A DNA stretch of 64,000 nucleotides from Dinoroseobacter sp. GTDB taxonomy: Bacteria; Pseudomonadota; Alphaproteobacteria; Rhodobacterales; Rhodobacteraceae. This document shows, in pieces, positions 27,651 to 38,627 of this stretch; the stretch's first letter is position 1; each line of letters opens with the position of its first letter. The DNA is taken from the NCBI GenBank assembly GCA_030066795.1, contig JASJAW010000022.1, positions 62,001 to 126,000 on the forward strand. Reading direction: 5' to 3'. The position numbers were made by a program, and so were the translations under genes. The notes beneath the pieces were generated by a model. It had not been told where the DNA came from. It saw nothing but the letters and a program-made list of their open reading frames with translations, and searched no databases.

Positions 27651-29396
27651 CTAGCGCAACTCTTCCACTGGAGTGACACCAAGGATACCAAGACCGTTTG
27701 AAATCACAACAGCGGCGGCCCGAGCGAGCGCGATTTTCGCTTGTGTTGCGTTTGAGTCACCCTCTTGAACGAACCGTAACTCCGGATGATCGTTGCCTTT
27801 GTTCCACAGCGCATGCAGGTCGGACGCGATATCATAAAGCGCAAACGCGATGCGATGCGGTTCGTGTCCGCGCGCCGCAATCTCAACTAGACGCGGCCAA
27901 TCCGCGAGTTTGCGGGCAAGGGCCACCTCGGCACTATCAGACAGAAACGGCAGTCCGGGAACGCTCAGAGTGGCATCGTCCACTGCGATCCCCTGCTCGC
28001 GCGCCTTTCGCAGGACCGAGCAAACTCTTGCATGAGCGTATTGCACATAGAAAACCGGGTTGTCTTTCGATTGCTCAAGTACTTTGTCGAAATCGAAATC
28101 GAGCGGCGCATCGTTTTTTCGGGTCAACATCACAAAGCGGGTTACGTCCGGCCCCACCTGATCGACCACATCGCGAAGGGTCACGAATGTCCCTGCCCGC
28201 TTGGACATTTTGAATGGCGCGCCGTCTTTGAAGAGCCGCACCAATTGCGTGAGCTTGATATCAACGGGGACCTGCCCATCCGAGAGCGCACTGACAGCGG
28301 CCTTCATCCGTTTAACATAGCCACCGTGATCTGCTCCGAAGACGTCGATCAGCGCGTCGTATCCCCGCTCGATTTTGTCATAGTGGTAGGCAATATCAGG
28401 GGCGAAGTAAGTCCAACTGCCGTCGGATTTCTTGATCGGGCGGTCCACATCGTCGCCATGTTCGGTCGATTTGAAAAGCGTCTGCTCGCGCGGTTCCCAA
28501 TCCTCGGGCACCTTGCCTTTCGGCGGCTCCAGAACGCCCTCATAGATAAGACCCTTGGCGTTCAAAGCCGCGATCGCAGCCTCAATACGGCCCGTCCCAT
28601 AAAGCGCTTTCTCGCTGAAGAAGGTATCCATCGTGATACCAAGCGTGGCCAGATCTGCCCGGATCAGATCCATCATCGCGTCCGTCGCAAAGCTGCGGAC
28701 CTCGGCCAGCCATAAATCTTCTGGTTGGTCCACATAGACCGACCCAACCTTGTTCTTCAGCGCCTGCCCGACTTCAATAAGGTAATCCCCCGGATACGTG
28801 CCATCCTCGAAGGCGACTTTCTTACCGTGGGCCTCGAGATACCGCAGGTAAACCGACCGCGCGAGCACATCGACCTGCGCGCCACCATCATTGATGTAGT
28901 ATTCACGGGTCACGTCGAACCCTGCAAATTCCAGAAGCGCGGCCAGAGCGTCACCGAAAACAGCTCCACGCGTATGCCCCACGTGCAGCGGCCCTGTCGG
29001 GTTGGCGGAGACATATTCAACATTCACTTTCTGTCCCGCGCCCAGTTCAGACCGCCCGTAATGCGTGCCATCGGTCAGGATACACGTAACCAGTGTTTGC
29101 CATACCGAAGGCGCAAGCTTCAGGTTCAGAAAGCCAGGTCCGGCCACATCAGCTGAAGTCACGCGCGGATCCTGAGCAAGCTTGGCCGCCAACACTTCGG
29201 CAATGTCGCGCGGTTTCGATTTTGCGGGCTTGGCCAGAACCATCGCAGCGTTTGTCGCCATGTCCCCATGCGCAGCATCGCGCGGCGGCTCGACCGCGAC
29301 ATTGGCAAACTCGAGTCCACTGGGAAGCGCGCCCTCAGCGACCATCTCATTCAACGCGGTGATAACCACGCCGCGCATTTCAGCAAAAAGGTTCAT
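27651..29396 (-). CDS. argS: arginyl-tRNA synthetase
   Basis: 581-residue class I synthetase. The [14 protein letters not shown] segment includes the HIGH-type motif HVGH. The C-terminal DALR-type domain follows [13 protein letters not shown], with [16 protein letters not shown] near 460. [13 protein letters not shown] holds a KMSK motif, which many ArgRS lack in canonical form. The length is normal. Downstream is the SPOR-nagZ-scpA-scpB run; the 122-base leader contains inverted repeats. Confidence 0.96.
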   Translation of the reverse strand: MNLFAEMRGVVITALNEMVAEGALPSGLEFANVAVEPPRDAAHGDMATNAAMVLAKPAKSKPRDIAEVLAAKLAQDPRVTSADVAGPGFLNLKLAPSVWQTLVTCILTDGTHYGRSELGAGQKVNVEYVSANPTGPLHVGHTRGAVFGDALAALLEFAGFDVTREYYINDGGAQVDVLARSVYLRYLEAHGKKVAFEDGTYPGDYLIEVGQALKNKVGSVYVDQPEDLWLAEVRSFATDAMMDLIRADLATLGITMDTFFSEKALYGTGRIEAAIAALNAKGLIYEGVLEPPKGKVPEDWEPREQTLFKSTEHGDDVDRPIKKSDGSWTYFAPDIAYHYDKIERGYDALIDVFGADHGGYVKRMKAAVSALSDGQVPVDIKLTQLVRLFKDGAPFKMSKRAGTFVTLRDVVDQVGPDVTRFVMLTRKNDAPLDFDFDKVLEQSKDNPVFYVQYAHARVCSVLRKAREQGIAVDDATLSVPGLPFLSDSAEVALARKLADWPRLVEIAARGHEPHRIAFALYDIASDLHALWNKGNDHPELRFVQEGDSNATQAKIALARAAAVVISNGLGILGVTPVEELR

Positions 29397-29442
29397 ACTC
29401 TGTCCCGCTTAAACTGCCCGGCGGGTTTGGCAAACCGGGGCG

Positions 29443-29467
29443 CTGCAGTCAAACCGAAAGACTGCAG
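29443..29467. repeat. perfect inverted repeat in the dgt-argS gap
   Basis: CTGCAGTC and GACTGCAG flank a nine-base loop, 47 bases upstream of the argS start. A second small inverted repeat (GGTTT-GGC-AAACC) lies adjacent at about 29425-29437. No T-run follows, so it may be a leader structure or an operator rather than a terminator. Confidence 0.5.
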
Positions 29468-29518
29468 AGAGACGACAGAGGAGTGAACTTAAGAAATCTA
29501 TCGAAAACCGATCGCCTG

Positions 29519-30679
29519 TCAGAGCGGGGGCGGCGCGGTTTCCGTGTCGCAAAGCCGCGCATATTCCTGGAGCGCAAAGCGATCAGTCATCCCGGCAATG
29601 TAGTCGGCAACGATCCGCGCCAGTGCGGTCTTGCCGGGTGCCGCAGAAATCCGCGGTTGCCACCGCGCCGGCAACAGCATCGGGTCGGCCATATAGACAG
29701 GGAACAGGGCGCGAACCACATCCGTGACCTGACTGCGCTTCTCCATAACAGTTGGCGCGCGATACATATGAGCGAAAAGAAACTCCCGGATTTGGGTGAT
29801 ATCCTCCCAAAGAGCAGTCGAGAAACGGATAACCGGATGCGGAAGGTGGCGTATATCCGGTGCGCTGCTCGGGGCCGCGTCCTTGATACGGGTGCGTGAA
29901 GTTGCGATCACGTCGCTGACCATAATGCCGAAAACCCGGCGCAGAGCTTCATGTCTGCGACGCGTCGCCTCCAGATCGGGGTATTTTCGGTCGACCTCAT
30001 CAAAGGCGGGCCCAATGATTGGCAGGGGCATAATCTCGGCCTCGGAAAACAGCCCCGCGCGCAACCCGTCGAGTAGGTCGTGATTGTTATAAGCGATATC
30101 GTCAGAAAGCGCGGCCACCTGGGCTTCAGCACTTGCGAATGTTCCAAGTTCCAAGTCGTAGGTGCCGTTCGCCTCGGCCAGACCATAAGGCAGATCGCCA
30201 ATTACTGGCCCGTTGTGCTTCGCGATCCCTTCCAGCGTTTCCCAAGTCAGATTGAGCCCATCGAAATCTGCATAGTGCCGTTCGAGCCGGGTGACGATGC
30301 GAATGGCCTGCGCGTTGTGGTCGAAACCGCCAAAAGGGGCCATGAGTTCGTCGAGCGCGTCCTCGCCCGTGTGGCCAAACGGAGTGTGGCCAAGATCATG
30401 CGCCAGCGCCACGGCTTCGGTTAGTTCCGCGTTAAGACCAAGCGCATCCGAGATTGTACGCGCGACCTGAGCGACCTCGATGGAATGGGTCAGACGGGTG
30501 CGGAAGTAATCACCTTCATGCTCTACGAAGACCTGGGTCTTGTGCTTAAGGCGACGAAAGGCGCTTGAATGGATAATCCGATCGCGATCACGCTGGAAAC
30601 AGGACCGGAAATCGCTTTCCTGTTCAGGGAAAAGTCGCCCGCGCGACGCCGCAGGGTCACATGCGTAAACCGCTCTCAT
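29519..30679 (-). CDS. dgt: dGTP triphosphohydrolase-like HD protein
   Basis: 386 residues, HD-domain phosphohydrolase of the dGTPase-like family that cleaves dNTPs to nucleoside and triphosphate. HD motifs are RLTHSIEVAQVAR (His around residue 64) and ALAHDLGHTPFGHTGEDAL (HD pair). FRRLKHKTQVF precedes them. The length matches the bacterial type 2 Dgt group. It opens the dgt-argS-SPOR-nagZ-scpAB set and is divergent from erpA. Confidence 0.92.
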   Translation of the reverse strand: MRAVYACDPAASRGRLFPEQESDFRSCFQRDRDRIIHSSAFRRLKHKTQVFVEHEGDYFRTRLTHSIEVAQVARTISDALGLNAELTEAVALAHDLGHTPFGHTGEDALDELMAPFGGFDHNAQAIRIVTRLERHYADFDGLNLTWETLEGIAKHNGPVIGDLPYGLAEANGTYDLELGTFASAEAQVAALSDDIAYNNHDLLDGLRAGLFSEAEIMPLPIIGPAFDEVDRKYPDLEATRRRHEALRRVFGIMVSDVIATSRTRIKDAAPSSAPDIRHLPHPVIRFSTALWEDITQIREFLFAHMYRAPTVMEKRSQVTDVVRALFPVYMADPMLLPARWQPRISAAPGKTALARIVADYIAGMTDRFALQEYARLCDTETAPPPL

Positions 30680-30758
30680 TCCTATGCCCGTTCTTGTCGC
30701 CCGTTTTTTCCCTCCTTATATTGGAAAAAACGTAACATTCCACAGTGATGGTTGTCCC

Positions 30759-31091
30759 ATGACTCTGACTCTTCCTCCTACCGTAACCGAGCGTGCCTTT
30801 AAGCGGCTGGCTGAAATCAATGCCGAAGCCGGAGAAGAAAAGGCCCTGCGCGTGGCTGTTGAAGGCGGGGGCTGCTCTGGCTTCCAGTACGACATTCGCC
30901 TCGATGAGCCGGATACAGACGACCTGATCCTCGAAGGCAAGGGGCAGAAGGTGGTGGTGGACGCAGTGTCCCTGCCCTTCCTCGAGAATGCTGTGATCGA
31001 CTTCACCGAAGAGCTGATCGGCGCGCGCTTTACGATCGAAAACCCTAACGCCAGCTCCAGTTGCGGCTGCGGCACCAGTTTTTCGATGTAG
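30759..31091 (+). CDS. erpA: A-type iron-sulfur carrier (ErpA/IscA family)
   Basis: 110 residues with the three conserved cysteines Cys39 (GGGCSGFQY) and Cys102/104 (SSSCGCGTSF), which bind an Fe-S cluster for delivery to apoproteins. No isc or suf genes are adjacent. I use the ATG at 30759 (MTLTLPP) just after TTGTCCC; the frame is open back to 30684, but that region overlaps the dgt promoter. Which A-type subgroup (ErpA, IscA or SufA) it belongs to cannot be fixed from one sequence; ErpA is usual at this locus. Confidence 0.9.
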   Translation: MTLTLPPTVTERAFKRLAEINAEAGEEKALRVAVEGGGCSGFQYDIRLDEPDTDDLILEGKGQKVVVDAVSLPFLENAVIDFTEELIGARFTIENPNASSSCGCGTSFSM

Positions 31092-31131
31092 AAGCCCGCA
31101 GCTTCAACCAAATAATCTGAAAAGCGCCACC

Positions 31132-31713
31132 TTATTCTGCAGGCGCGTCGGCAGCCTCACCGCCTGAAGGCGCAGAGTTCTGATCGTCCGTTTTCTTGCG
31201 GCGTGGGCGGCGCGGCTTGCGTGCCGGCTTGCTTTCAGGCGTCTCTACGAGACCGCTGTCGGCTTCCGCTCCGGCGAGATCAATAACTTCAGCGCCGCCA
31301 CTAGCCGGTTCGGGCGCAGGCTGCGTTTCAGGTGCGGAGGGAGCGGCCTGTTCGGGAACAACCACATCTGGCTGGTCGCCCTCGCCCACATCAGAGCGGC
31401 CACCCTGCTGCTGACGATCGCGGCTCCGATTTTGCTGCTGCTGTTCCTGTGCTTCGCGGCGGGCTTCCTGCTCGCGCATCGCCTCGGCCAGCATGCGCGT
31501 GTAGTGTTCAGCGTGCTGCTGGAAGTTTTCAACGGCAACGCGGTCATTGGCAAGTTGCGCATCACGCGCAAGGGTTTGATACTTCTCAATGATCTGCTGA
31601 GGAGTGCCGCGGACTTTGCCCTCGGGACCGGAACTGTCGAACACGCGGTTAACGATGTTGCCGACAGAACGACGGTTGTTCTTGTTCCGCGATCTTTTGT
31701 TGGATGATCTCAT
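31132..31713 (-). CDS. DUF4167 domain protein
   Basis: 193 residues. The basic N-terminus (MRSSNKRSRNKNNRRSVGNIVNRVFDSSGPEGKVRG) and the helical segment IIEKYQTLARDAQLANDRVAVENFQQHAEHY are the DUF4167 hallmark, found almost only in alphaproteobacteria. A Gln-rich linker, an acidic Pro/Ala region and a basic patch (KPARKPRRPRRKK) follow. The charged disordered tail suggests nucleic-acid binding; its function is unknown. A 244-base gap upstream holds the promoter and two copies of GGGGCCTTAG. Confidence 0.85.
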   Translation of the reverse strand: MRSSNKRSRNKNNRRSVGNIVNRVFDSSGPEGKVRGTPQQIIEKYQTLARDAQLANDRVAVENFQQHAEHYTRMLAEAMREQEARREAQEQQQQNRSRDRQQQGGRSDVGEGDQPDVVVPEQAAPSAPETQPAPEPASGGAEVIDLAGAEADSGLVETPESKPARKPRRPRRKKTDDQNSAPSGGEAADAPAE

Positions 31714-31741
31714 ATTCGCTAATTTCTACCTTAAGGCAGTG

Positions 31742-31772
31742 GGGGCCTTAGCGCGCTGCGCCGGGGCCTTAG
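31742..31772. repeat. direct repeat GGGGCCTTAG x2
   Basis: Two identical ten-base copies at 31742-31751 and 31763-31772, 21 bases (two helical turns) apart, lie about 30 bases upstream of the DUF4167 start. The rest of the 31714-31957 gap shows one hairpin (GCCTCC-N5-GGAGGC near 31837) and no gene. Confidence 0.4.
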
Positions 31773-31957
31773 ACCTTAACGAGGCCGACGTGTCGGGCGA
31801 CTCTCGCAGGAATTGTTGGTTTAACCATGAACGCGCCTCCCACTCGGAGGCAACATCCCGTGCGGTTGAATATGCATGCTACACTGGGCGAGACAAGCAA
31901 AAAAAACGAATAAGTCGACATTTCAGACACAATCGAGCGAAAAATGGCGCGTTTTTT

Positions 31958-32808
31958 CTATGTTCGGCGTGCCAGCACCACCCGCTGCTGGCCACCAAGA
32001 TCCGTACGGATTTCGATGTCGTTCAGTCCAGCTTCGGCCAAAATAGTAGCCACGCGCGGACCTTGATCGAAACCCACCTCGACAATTAACCGTCCTCCTA
32101 CGTTCAGATGCTCTGCCGAACCGTCTGCTATAATGGGATAGGGTTGCGTCCCATCAGCGCCCGGGGTCAGCGCACAGCGAGGTTCGAACAACCGCACCTC
32201 TCGCGAAAGCGTCTCATAGACCGCGGCGTCGATGTAAGGCGGATTGGCCACAATCAAATCGAAATGTCCCTCAACGTTGCCGTACCAATTGGACTGAGCC
32301 AACTCGGCACGCGCTTCAAGCGACAGCGCTGCCCGGTTACGCGCCGCGACCTCCACGGCACGCGCCGATTGATCTATTCCAAGACCTGTCGCGGCAGGCT
32401 GTTCCGCCAGGAGGCTCAACAGGATACAGCCGCTACCCGTCCCAAGATCGAGGACCCTGGAGAAAGGCTCCTCCAGCGCAACTTCGATCAGGGTCTCGGT
32501 TTCAGGACGAGGGTCGAGAACATCCTGCGTCACTTCGAAATCGTATTTCCAAAACGCCCGTGTCCCACGTATATGAGACACCGGTTCACCGGACGCTCTG
32601 CGGCTCAAAAAATCTTGAAATCGCTTTAGAACGGGCTCCGACAGGGCTTCGCCCCGGAGATGCGTCAATCCGGACACGGGCACATCCGCCGCCAGCGCCA
32701 GAAGAAGTTTCGCGTCGCGGGCAGCTTCATCTCCGCTTAGCTTGGCTCGTCCCTGAGCCAGTGCGATCGAAAGAGCCTCCGCGCTGGAGCGTGCTCCGCT
32801 AAGGTCAA

Positions 32809-32812
<4 letters not shown>
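31958..32812 (-). CDS. prmC: release factor N5-glutamine methyltransferase
   Basis: 284 residues. Methylates the Gln of the GGQ motif in RF1 and RF2. An N-terminal helical domain is followed by a SAM-binding domain with [15 protein letters not shown] and the substrate-binding NPPYI motif ([12 protein letters not shown]). Translation starts at GTG, overlapping the prfA stop as GTGA, so it is coupled to its substrate gene prfA, the classic arrangement. Confidence 0.96.
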
Positions 32813-33864
<1,052 letters not shown>

Positions 33865-33896
33865 GGGCCGCGGTGTTTCCTATTGAACCGCCAAGG

Positions 33897-34415
33897 TCAA
33901 GAGCCGCGGTTCAGCGCGTCCAGCCACCCTTCCAGCCGTGCGGTATTCACGCCCATATCGGACCCGCCGAAGCGCAACCGACCGTATGCAACGATCTGCG
34001 AGCCACCGTCCGCCTCTATCGTGCGGACGCTGGTGTAATCGGGAAAGCCCCAGATCAACGAACGGGTCATGTACGTCACCCAACCATCACTCACCGACCC
34101 AGCGATCACGCGCGTGCGCGGGCTGGCATCCGCAATCGCGTCAAAAGCTGCCAAAAGCTCTTCTTGCGACACAGGATATACCGGTGACTGGATATTGCCG
34201 TCAGCGCGGACAAGCGCTTGCCCTGGACCGGCGCTCAATGCCGGATCCGTGGGATCGACATGCCAGATGGCCGCGTCCGACGGCGCCAGCCGGATAAACG
34301 CAAACACCCCGACGAAGGCCATCATTGCGACGACGATAATCGTGCCGGTCCAGTTCAATGCGCGTGCCTCGTCAGGTCTGCCGTGCTCAGGTGTTTGCTC
34401 CCGTTTCAAGGGCAT
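33897..34415 (-). CDS. DUF1499 family protein with one membrane helix
   Basis: About 172 residues. One N-terminal transmembrane helix (TGTIIVVAMMAFVGVFAFIRL, near residue 30) is followed by a DUF1499-like extracytoplasmic domain, in which YPVSQEELLAAFDAIA, the VTYMTRSLIWGFPDYTSVRTIE strands and YGRLRFGGSDMGVN are recognisable. Function unknown. The ATG at 34415 overlaps the end of zapA by 29 bases. An alternative start further inside cannot be excluded. Confidence 0.7.
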   Translation of the reverse strand: MPLKREQTPEHGRPDEARALNWTGTIIVVAMMAFVGVFAFIRLAPSDAAIWHVDPTDPALSAGPGQALVRADGNIQSPVYPVSQEELLAAFDAIADASPRTRVIAGSVSDGWVTYMTRSLIWGFPDYTSVRTIEADGGSQIVAYGRLRFGGSDMGVNTARLEGWLDALNRGS

Positions 34416-34782
34416 CGGCAAGGCTTTCCGCTTGCGCGACAAGATCCGTCAAAGCCTCTGTCACGCTTGGCGGAACCATTGGGACTTCAATCCGTTCAGG
34501 CTCAAGACCGGGCGCGCTTCGGGCCGTCTCAAGTTCGGCGTTCACCTCGGCCAGACGCGCTTCAAGATCGCGCAGGCGATCCTCCATACCAGCAGTTTTG
34601 TCCGCCAGCATCAGCCCCGACATCAACAACAAGCGCGCCTCAGTCATGCGCCCGGCCTGATCGGCCAGAACAGAGGCTTCCGCATTCAGCATAGCCGCGG
34701 CTGATTTCAAGTATTGTTCCTCACCAGCCTGGCAAGCCACGACGAAATCGCGGCCACCGATATGAATACTCACTTCAGGCAT
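34387..34782 (-). CDS. zapA: cell division protein ZapA
   Basis: About 131 residues. Binds and cross-links FtsZ filaments at the division site. The N-terminal fold MPEVSIHIGGRDFVVACQAGEEQYL is characteristic, followed by a long coiled coil (DRLRDLEARLAEVNAELETA). An extended C-terminal helix is usual in alphaproteobacteria. Its start overlaps the end of the upstream coiled-coil gene by eight bases. Confidence 0.88.
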   Translation of the reverse strand: MPEVSIHIGGRDFVVACQAGEEQYLKSAAAMLNAEASVLADQAGRMTEARLLLMSGLMLADKTAGMEDRLRDLEARLAEVNAELETARSAPGLEPERIEVPMVPPSVTEALTDLVAQAESLADALETGANT

Positions 34783-35215
34783 GGGGCAAATCCTCCGTCG
34801 GTGCGATCTGAGACAAAAGCGCTTCGACGTCGCGCAAATCTGCAGCGCGCGCCCGTTGCAACGCAGCAAGATCCGCCGCCATCGCTGTGTTTATCGCGCC
34901 GGCGTCGGTCACGCCTTCGCTCGCCGCGAGCCGCAAATCCGCATTGGAGGTCTGCAAGCTCTGGACGCTTTCGCGCAGTTCTGCGAGCTCCGCCTGAGCT
35001 GCGCTGAGCTGTGACTGCGCCGCCTGCAGTGCCTCCGTTGAGGCTTCAGTTGCGACCCGGGCCGCGTCCCGTTCTGCTTCCACGACACTCAATTGCGCTT
35101 CCAAAGCGCTCGTGTCACCCGCTTCGCCCGCGCCCGCTTCACGCGTCTCCACTGCAGATTTGATCCGCGCCATTGCTGCGACCAGGCGGCCTTCAAGTTC
35201 TGAAATTTCGCTCAT
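34775..35215 (-). CDS. coiled-coil protein upstream of zapA
   Basis: About 146 residues, almost entirely heptad-like helix rich in Ala, Glu and Ser (for example LSVVEAERDAARVATEASTEALQAAQSQL). No membrane segment or known catalytic motif. By position it is the small helical protein that often precedes zapA in Rhodobacteraceae, and it may act with ZapA in division, but this is inferred from overlap only. I use the ATG at 35215 after AAAGAGG. Confidence 0.65.
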   Translation of the reverse strand: MSEISELEGRLVAAMARIKSAVETREAGAGEAGDTSALEAQLSVVEAERDAARVATEASTEALQAAQSQLSAAQAELAELRESVQSLQTSNADLRLAASEGVTDAGAINTAMAADLAALQRARAADLRDVEALLSQIAPTEDLPHA

Positions 35216-35229
35216 ACAGCCTCTTTCTG

Positions 35230-35330
35230 TTCCTGCCCCCGTGGTATGGGAAGCGGTCGTCATTCCTGTGGGACAGGAGACGACCAGCACAACTGCCGTG
35301 CCGATCAAATCTCGGTCTATCGCCCATTTT
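35230..35330 (+). ncRNA. ssrS: candidate structured RNA, possibly 6S RNA core
   Basis: The 291-base gap between the coiled-coil gene upstream of zapA and tkt contains a strong hairpin at 35255-35285: GGTCGTC/GACGACC (7 pairs) enclosing CCTGT/ACAGG (5 pairs). The flanks CGTGGTATGGGAAGC (35240-35254) and ACTGCCGTG resemble the bases around the apical arm of E. coli 6S RNA (CGCGGTTGGTGAGC and ACTGCGACG). 6S genes are often found next to zapA. The complementary closing stem could not be located, so ends and strand are uncertain. Confidence 0.28.
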
Positions 35331-35506
35331 CGAATCGATAGCCGCCCCTTTCGCTCCATTCTAGCAAGCCGTGTTCCCGATTTCGCCCGGAATTTCCCCA
35401 ATGCTCCAAAGCGCTAGGCCAAGTCGCCCCGGCAGGTTCTTGCCTTTGGCCGCAGTGCTGGTAAAGAGCGCGGGCACTCACGCCCCTGCGATCAGAGGAA
35501 GTCCCC

Positions 35507-37525
35507 TTGACCCTGTCCGACCTGCGCACCGCGCACCCCGAGCACTGGATGAAAGCCACCGCCATTCGCGCCCTCGCGCTGGATGCTGTAGCAAATGCGA
35601 ATTCCGGGCACTCTGGCATGCCAATTGGCATGGCCGACGTTGCGACGGTATTGTTTGAGCAACACCTCAAGTTCGATGCGTCCGCGCCAGACTGGCCAGA
35701 TCGCGACCGCTTTATTCTGTCTGCCGGACACGGCTCCATGTTGCTCTACGCGCTGCTCCACCTGACGGGTTACGAGGACATGACCTTGGAGCAGATCAAG
35801 AACTTCCGCCAACTGGGCGCGATCACGGCAGGACACCCCGAATTTGGCCATGCCAAAGGCATTGAGACCACAACTGGTCCGCTCGGACAGGGCATCTCCA
35901 ACGCGGTCGGATTTGCAATGGCCGAAGAAGCTTTGCGCGCGCGTTGGGGCTCGAAGGTCGTCGATCACCACACCTACTGCATTGCCGGAGACGGTTGCCT
36001 GATGGAAGGCGTCAGTCAGGAAGCCATCGGGCTTGCCGGCCGGCATGAGCTGTCCAAACTGATTGTTCTCTGGGACGACAATGGGATCACCATTGATGGT
36101 AAAGTGTCGCTCTCGGACCGCACAGACCAGAAAGCCCGCTTTGCGGCGTCTGGCTGGGATGTGTTCGATTGCGACGGACATGACCCGGTGTCGATCAACA
36201 CCGCTCTGACTGCCGCCAAGAAGTCGGCGCGCCCTGCGATGATCGCGTGCAAAACGCATATCGCGCTTGGACACGCGGCGCAGGACACCTCTAAAGGTCA
36301 TGGCGCGCTGACCGATGCCGACCAGAATGCGACCGCAAAGGAAGGCTGGGGCTGGACCGCCGCGCCTTTCGAAATCCCCTCTGAGCTGAAAGCAGCTTGG
36401 GCGGCCATCGGCGCCCGGGGCGGGGCCGCGCGCGCAGACTGGGAGGCGCGCTTCGCGAAGCTATCCGGTGGCAAACGGGCCGAGTTCAATCGGGGGTTGT
36501 CGCGCGATCTGCCCAAGAAGGTTTCGGCGGCGATCAAGAAACTGAAAAAGGAGATCGCGGAAGAGCAACCAAAAGTGGCGACGCGGAAAGCCTCCGAGAT
36601 GGCGTTGTCCGTAATCAACCCGCTTATGGGCGAGACAATCGGCGGATCGGCAGACCTCACCGGCTCGAACAACACCAAAACCGGCGATCTGGGCGTATTC
36701 GCGCCGGAAACACGCGATGGGCGTTATGTGTATTACGGGATTCGCGAACACGGTATGGCCGCGGCCATGAACGGCATGAGCCTTCACGGGGGCCTGCGTC
36801 CCTATGGCGGGACGTTCCTGTGCTTCACCGACTACGCCCGCGGCGCAATGCGGCTGTCTGCGTTGATGAAGCAACCGGTGGTCTATGTCATGACGCATGA
36901 CTCGATTGGGCTTGGCGAAGATGGCCCGACCCACCAGCCGGTGGAACATCTGGCGATGCTGCGCGCCACGCCCAACACGCTTGTTTTCCGCCCCGCAGAC
37001 GCGGTGGAGACTGCCGAGGCCTGGGAGGTCGCGCTGGAGCAAAAAGAAATGCCTTCGGTGTTGGCTCTGTCGCGTCAGGGTCTGCCAACTGTAAGGACGG
37101 ACCACAAGAACAAGAACCTGACTGCGCAGGGCGGATATGTCCTGGCTGATGCCGAAGGCAAACGCCAGGCCCTGCTGCTCGCAACAGGCTCGGAAGTGTC
37201 CATCGCAATGGCAGCGCGCGACCTGTTGCAGGCCGAAGGGATCGGAACGCGCGTAGTCTCTATGCCCTGCTGGGAGATCTTCGAGGAACAGCCCGAAGCC
37301 TACCGCCGGAAGGTTCTGCCCGCAGGACCGGTGCGTGTCGCTGTTGAAGCTGGCATTCGCTTCGGCTGGGACCGCTGGCTCTATGGCGAACGCGGTAAGC
37401 GCGAGAAGGGCGAATTTGTCGGCATGCACGATTTCGGAGCGTCCGCGCCGGCAGGCGATCTCTACTCACACTTTGAAATCACGCCCGAGGCTGTGGTCGC
37501 TAAGGTTAAAGGCATGATCTCGTAA
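35507..37525 (+). CDS. tkt: transketolase
   Basis: 672-residue thiamine-diphosphate enzyme of the pentose phosphate pathway. The TPP/metal motif is [13 protein letters not shown] with DDNGITIDG. The second domain has [16 protein letters not shown] with the catalytic Glu-His region, then [19 protein letters not shown]. The start is TTG: homology-like residues ([11 protein letters not shown]) precede the first ATG at 35549, and AGAGGAAG lies upstream of the TTG. It is divergent from the zapA group, with gap genes close downstream. Confidence 0.95.
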   Translation: MTLSDLRTAHPEHWMKATAIRALALDAVANANSGHSGMPIGMADVATVLFEQHLKFDASAPDWPDRDRFILSAGHGSMLLYALLHLTGYEDMTLEQIKNFRQLGAITAGHPEFGHAKGIETTTGPLGQGISNAVGFAMAEEALRARWGSKVVDHHTYCIAGDGCLMEGVSQEAIGLAGRHELSKLIVLWDDNGITIDGKVSLSDRTDQKARFAASGWDVFDCDGHDPVSINTALTAAKKSARPAMIACKTHIALGHAAQDTSKGHGALTDADQNATAKEGWGWTAAPFEIPSELKAAWAAIGARGGAARADWEARFAKLSGGKRAEFNRGLSRDLPKKVSAAIKKLKKEIAEEQPKVATRKASEMALSVINPLMGETIGGSADLTGSNNTKTGDLGVFAPETRDGRYVYYGIREHGMAAAMNGMSLHGGLRPYGGTFLCFTDYARGAMRLSALMKQPVVYVMTHDSIGLGEDGPTHQPVEHLAMLRATPNTLVFRPADAVETAEAWEVALEQKEMPSVLALSRQGLPTVRTDHKNKNLTAQGGYVLADAEGKRQALLLATGSEVSIAMAARDLLQAEGIGTRVVSMPCWEIFEEQPEAYRRKVLPAGPVRVAVEAGIRFGWDRWLYGERGKREKGEFVGMHDFGASAPAGDLYSHFEITPEAVVAKVKGMIS

Positions 37526-37569
37526 CCTTGCGGGACGCATCGATCACAATAAAGCAAACCATCGGAAAG

Positions 37570-37598
37570 AGGCAGGTCCTGGACCTGCCTTTCTCTTG
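37570..37598 (+). terminator. rho-independent terminator of tkt
   Basis: AGGCAGGTC-CTG-GACCTGCCT, a perfect nine-pair stem, followed by TTTCTCTT, 45 bases after the tkt stop. It sits between convergent genes and could act on both strands. Confidence 0.75.
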
Positions 37599-37612
37599 TC
37601 CACGCAGAAAAA

Positions 37613-38560
37613 TCAGTCTTTCCGGACCATTGCCACCGTGGGTGAAATTACCCGGTTAACCAAAGGCACAATCAAAAACCCGATGGCTAGTCCAATAAGA
37701 CCGTCGAGGGTTGCGGTCACCAGCCATTCGAGGAAGCCATTTCCCTGTCCGATTGCATGGGCAATGTCGTGCACGAAATGCGCCGGTGCGCCCCAGCCCA
37801 TTTGCTCCAATGCATGGAGGATAATCGATCCTCCCACCCAGACCATCGCCGCAGTCCCGACGATCAGCAGCAGCTTCATGAATTTCGGCATGCCCGCAAC
37901 GATGCCGCGCCCCAGTGACCGCCCGAAGCTGGTCCGTCCTTCGCGCGCAAGGTGAAGACCGATATCGTCGGCTTTCACGATGAGCGCGACAGACCCGTAG
38001 ACCAACGCGGTGATCCCGACAGCCACCAGAAAGAGCGCTCCGATCTGGAAGTAGATATTCGAGGGCGGCAATGCCGACAGTGCAATCGTCATAATCTCAG
38101 CTGACAGGATGAAATCGGTTTTAATGGCGCCGGCCACCTTGGCCTCTTCAAGATGTGCGGCCGTCGCATGGGACCCTGCGCCCTCGTCTTCCGCACGATG
38201 GCCGCCATGCCCGAGAGCGTGCAGGATTTTTTCTGCACCCTCATAGCAAAGATACATTCCGCCCAGCATTAGAAGCGGCGGGATCATCCAGGGCGCAAAG
38301 CTGGACAGCAACAGCGCCAGAGGCAACAGAACCACTACTTTATTGAAGATCGACCCACGAGCGATCTTCCAAACGATGGGCAACTCGCGTTCGGGCGAAA
38401 ACCCTTGCACGTATTTTGGCGTTACGGCAGCGTCATCTATCACCGCCCCGGCCGCCTTCGCGCCGGCTTTGGCGGCCTGTCCGGCTACATCATCTATGGA
38501 AGCCGCTGCGACTTTCGCAATCCCGGCTACATCGTCCAAAAGCGCGAGCAAGCCCGACAT
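37613..38560 (-). CDS. DUF808 family membrane protein
   Basis: 315 residues. The start MSGLLALLDDVAGIAKVAAASIDDVAGQA is the family signature, followed by AAVTPKYVQGFSPERELPIVWKIARGS. Seven or so hydrophobic segments fill the rest (VVVLLPLALLLSSF, LSALPPSNIYFQIGALFLVAVGI and others). It belongs to the YedI-like DUF808 inner-membrane family of unknown function. Transcribed toward tkt, divergent from gap1. Confidence 0.85.
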   Translation of the reverse strand: MSGLLALLDDVAGIAKVAAASIDDVAGQAAKAGAKAAGAVIDDAAVTPKYVQGFSPERELPIVWKIARGSIFNKVVVLLPLALLLSSFAPWMIPPLLMLGGMYLCYEGAEKILHALGHGGHRAEDEGAGSHATAAHLEEAKVAGAIKTDFILSAEIMTIALSALPPSNIYFQIGALFLVAVGITALVYGSVALIVKADDIGLHLAREGRTSFGRSLGRGIVAGMPKFMKLLLIVGTAAMVWVGGSIILHALEQMGWGAPAHFVHDIAHAIGQGNGFLEWLVTATLDGLIGLAIGFLIVPLVNRVISPTVAMVRKD

Positions 38561-38627
38561 CGCATTTTCCCGATTATGGCAACAATCCTGTACCTGCAGG
38601 ATACGTCGTCCGACTGTTAGGGCAACC

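Noticed and set aside
36461-37429. 322-codon minus-strand frame inside tkt
   Set aside because: Antisense to conserved transketolase motifs; no domain, composition typical of shadow frames.
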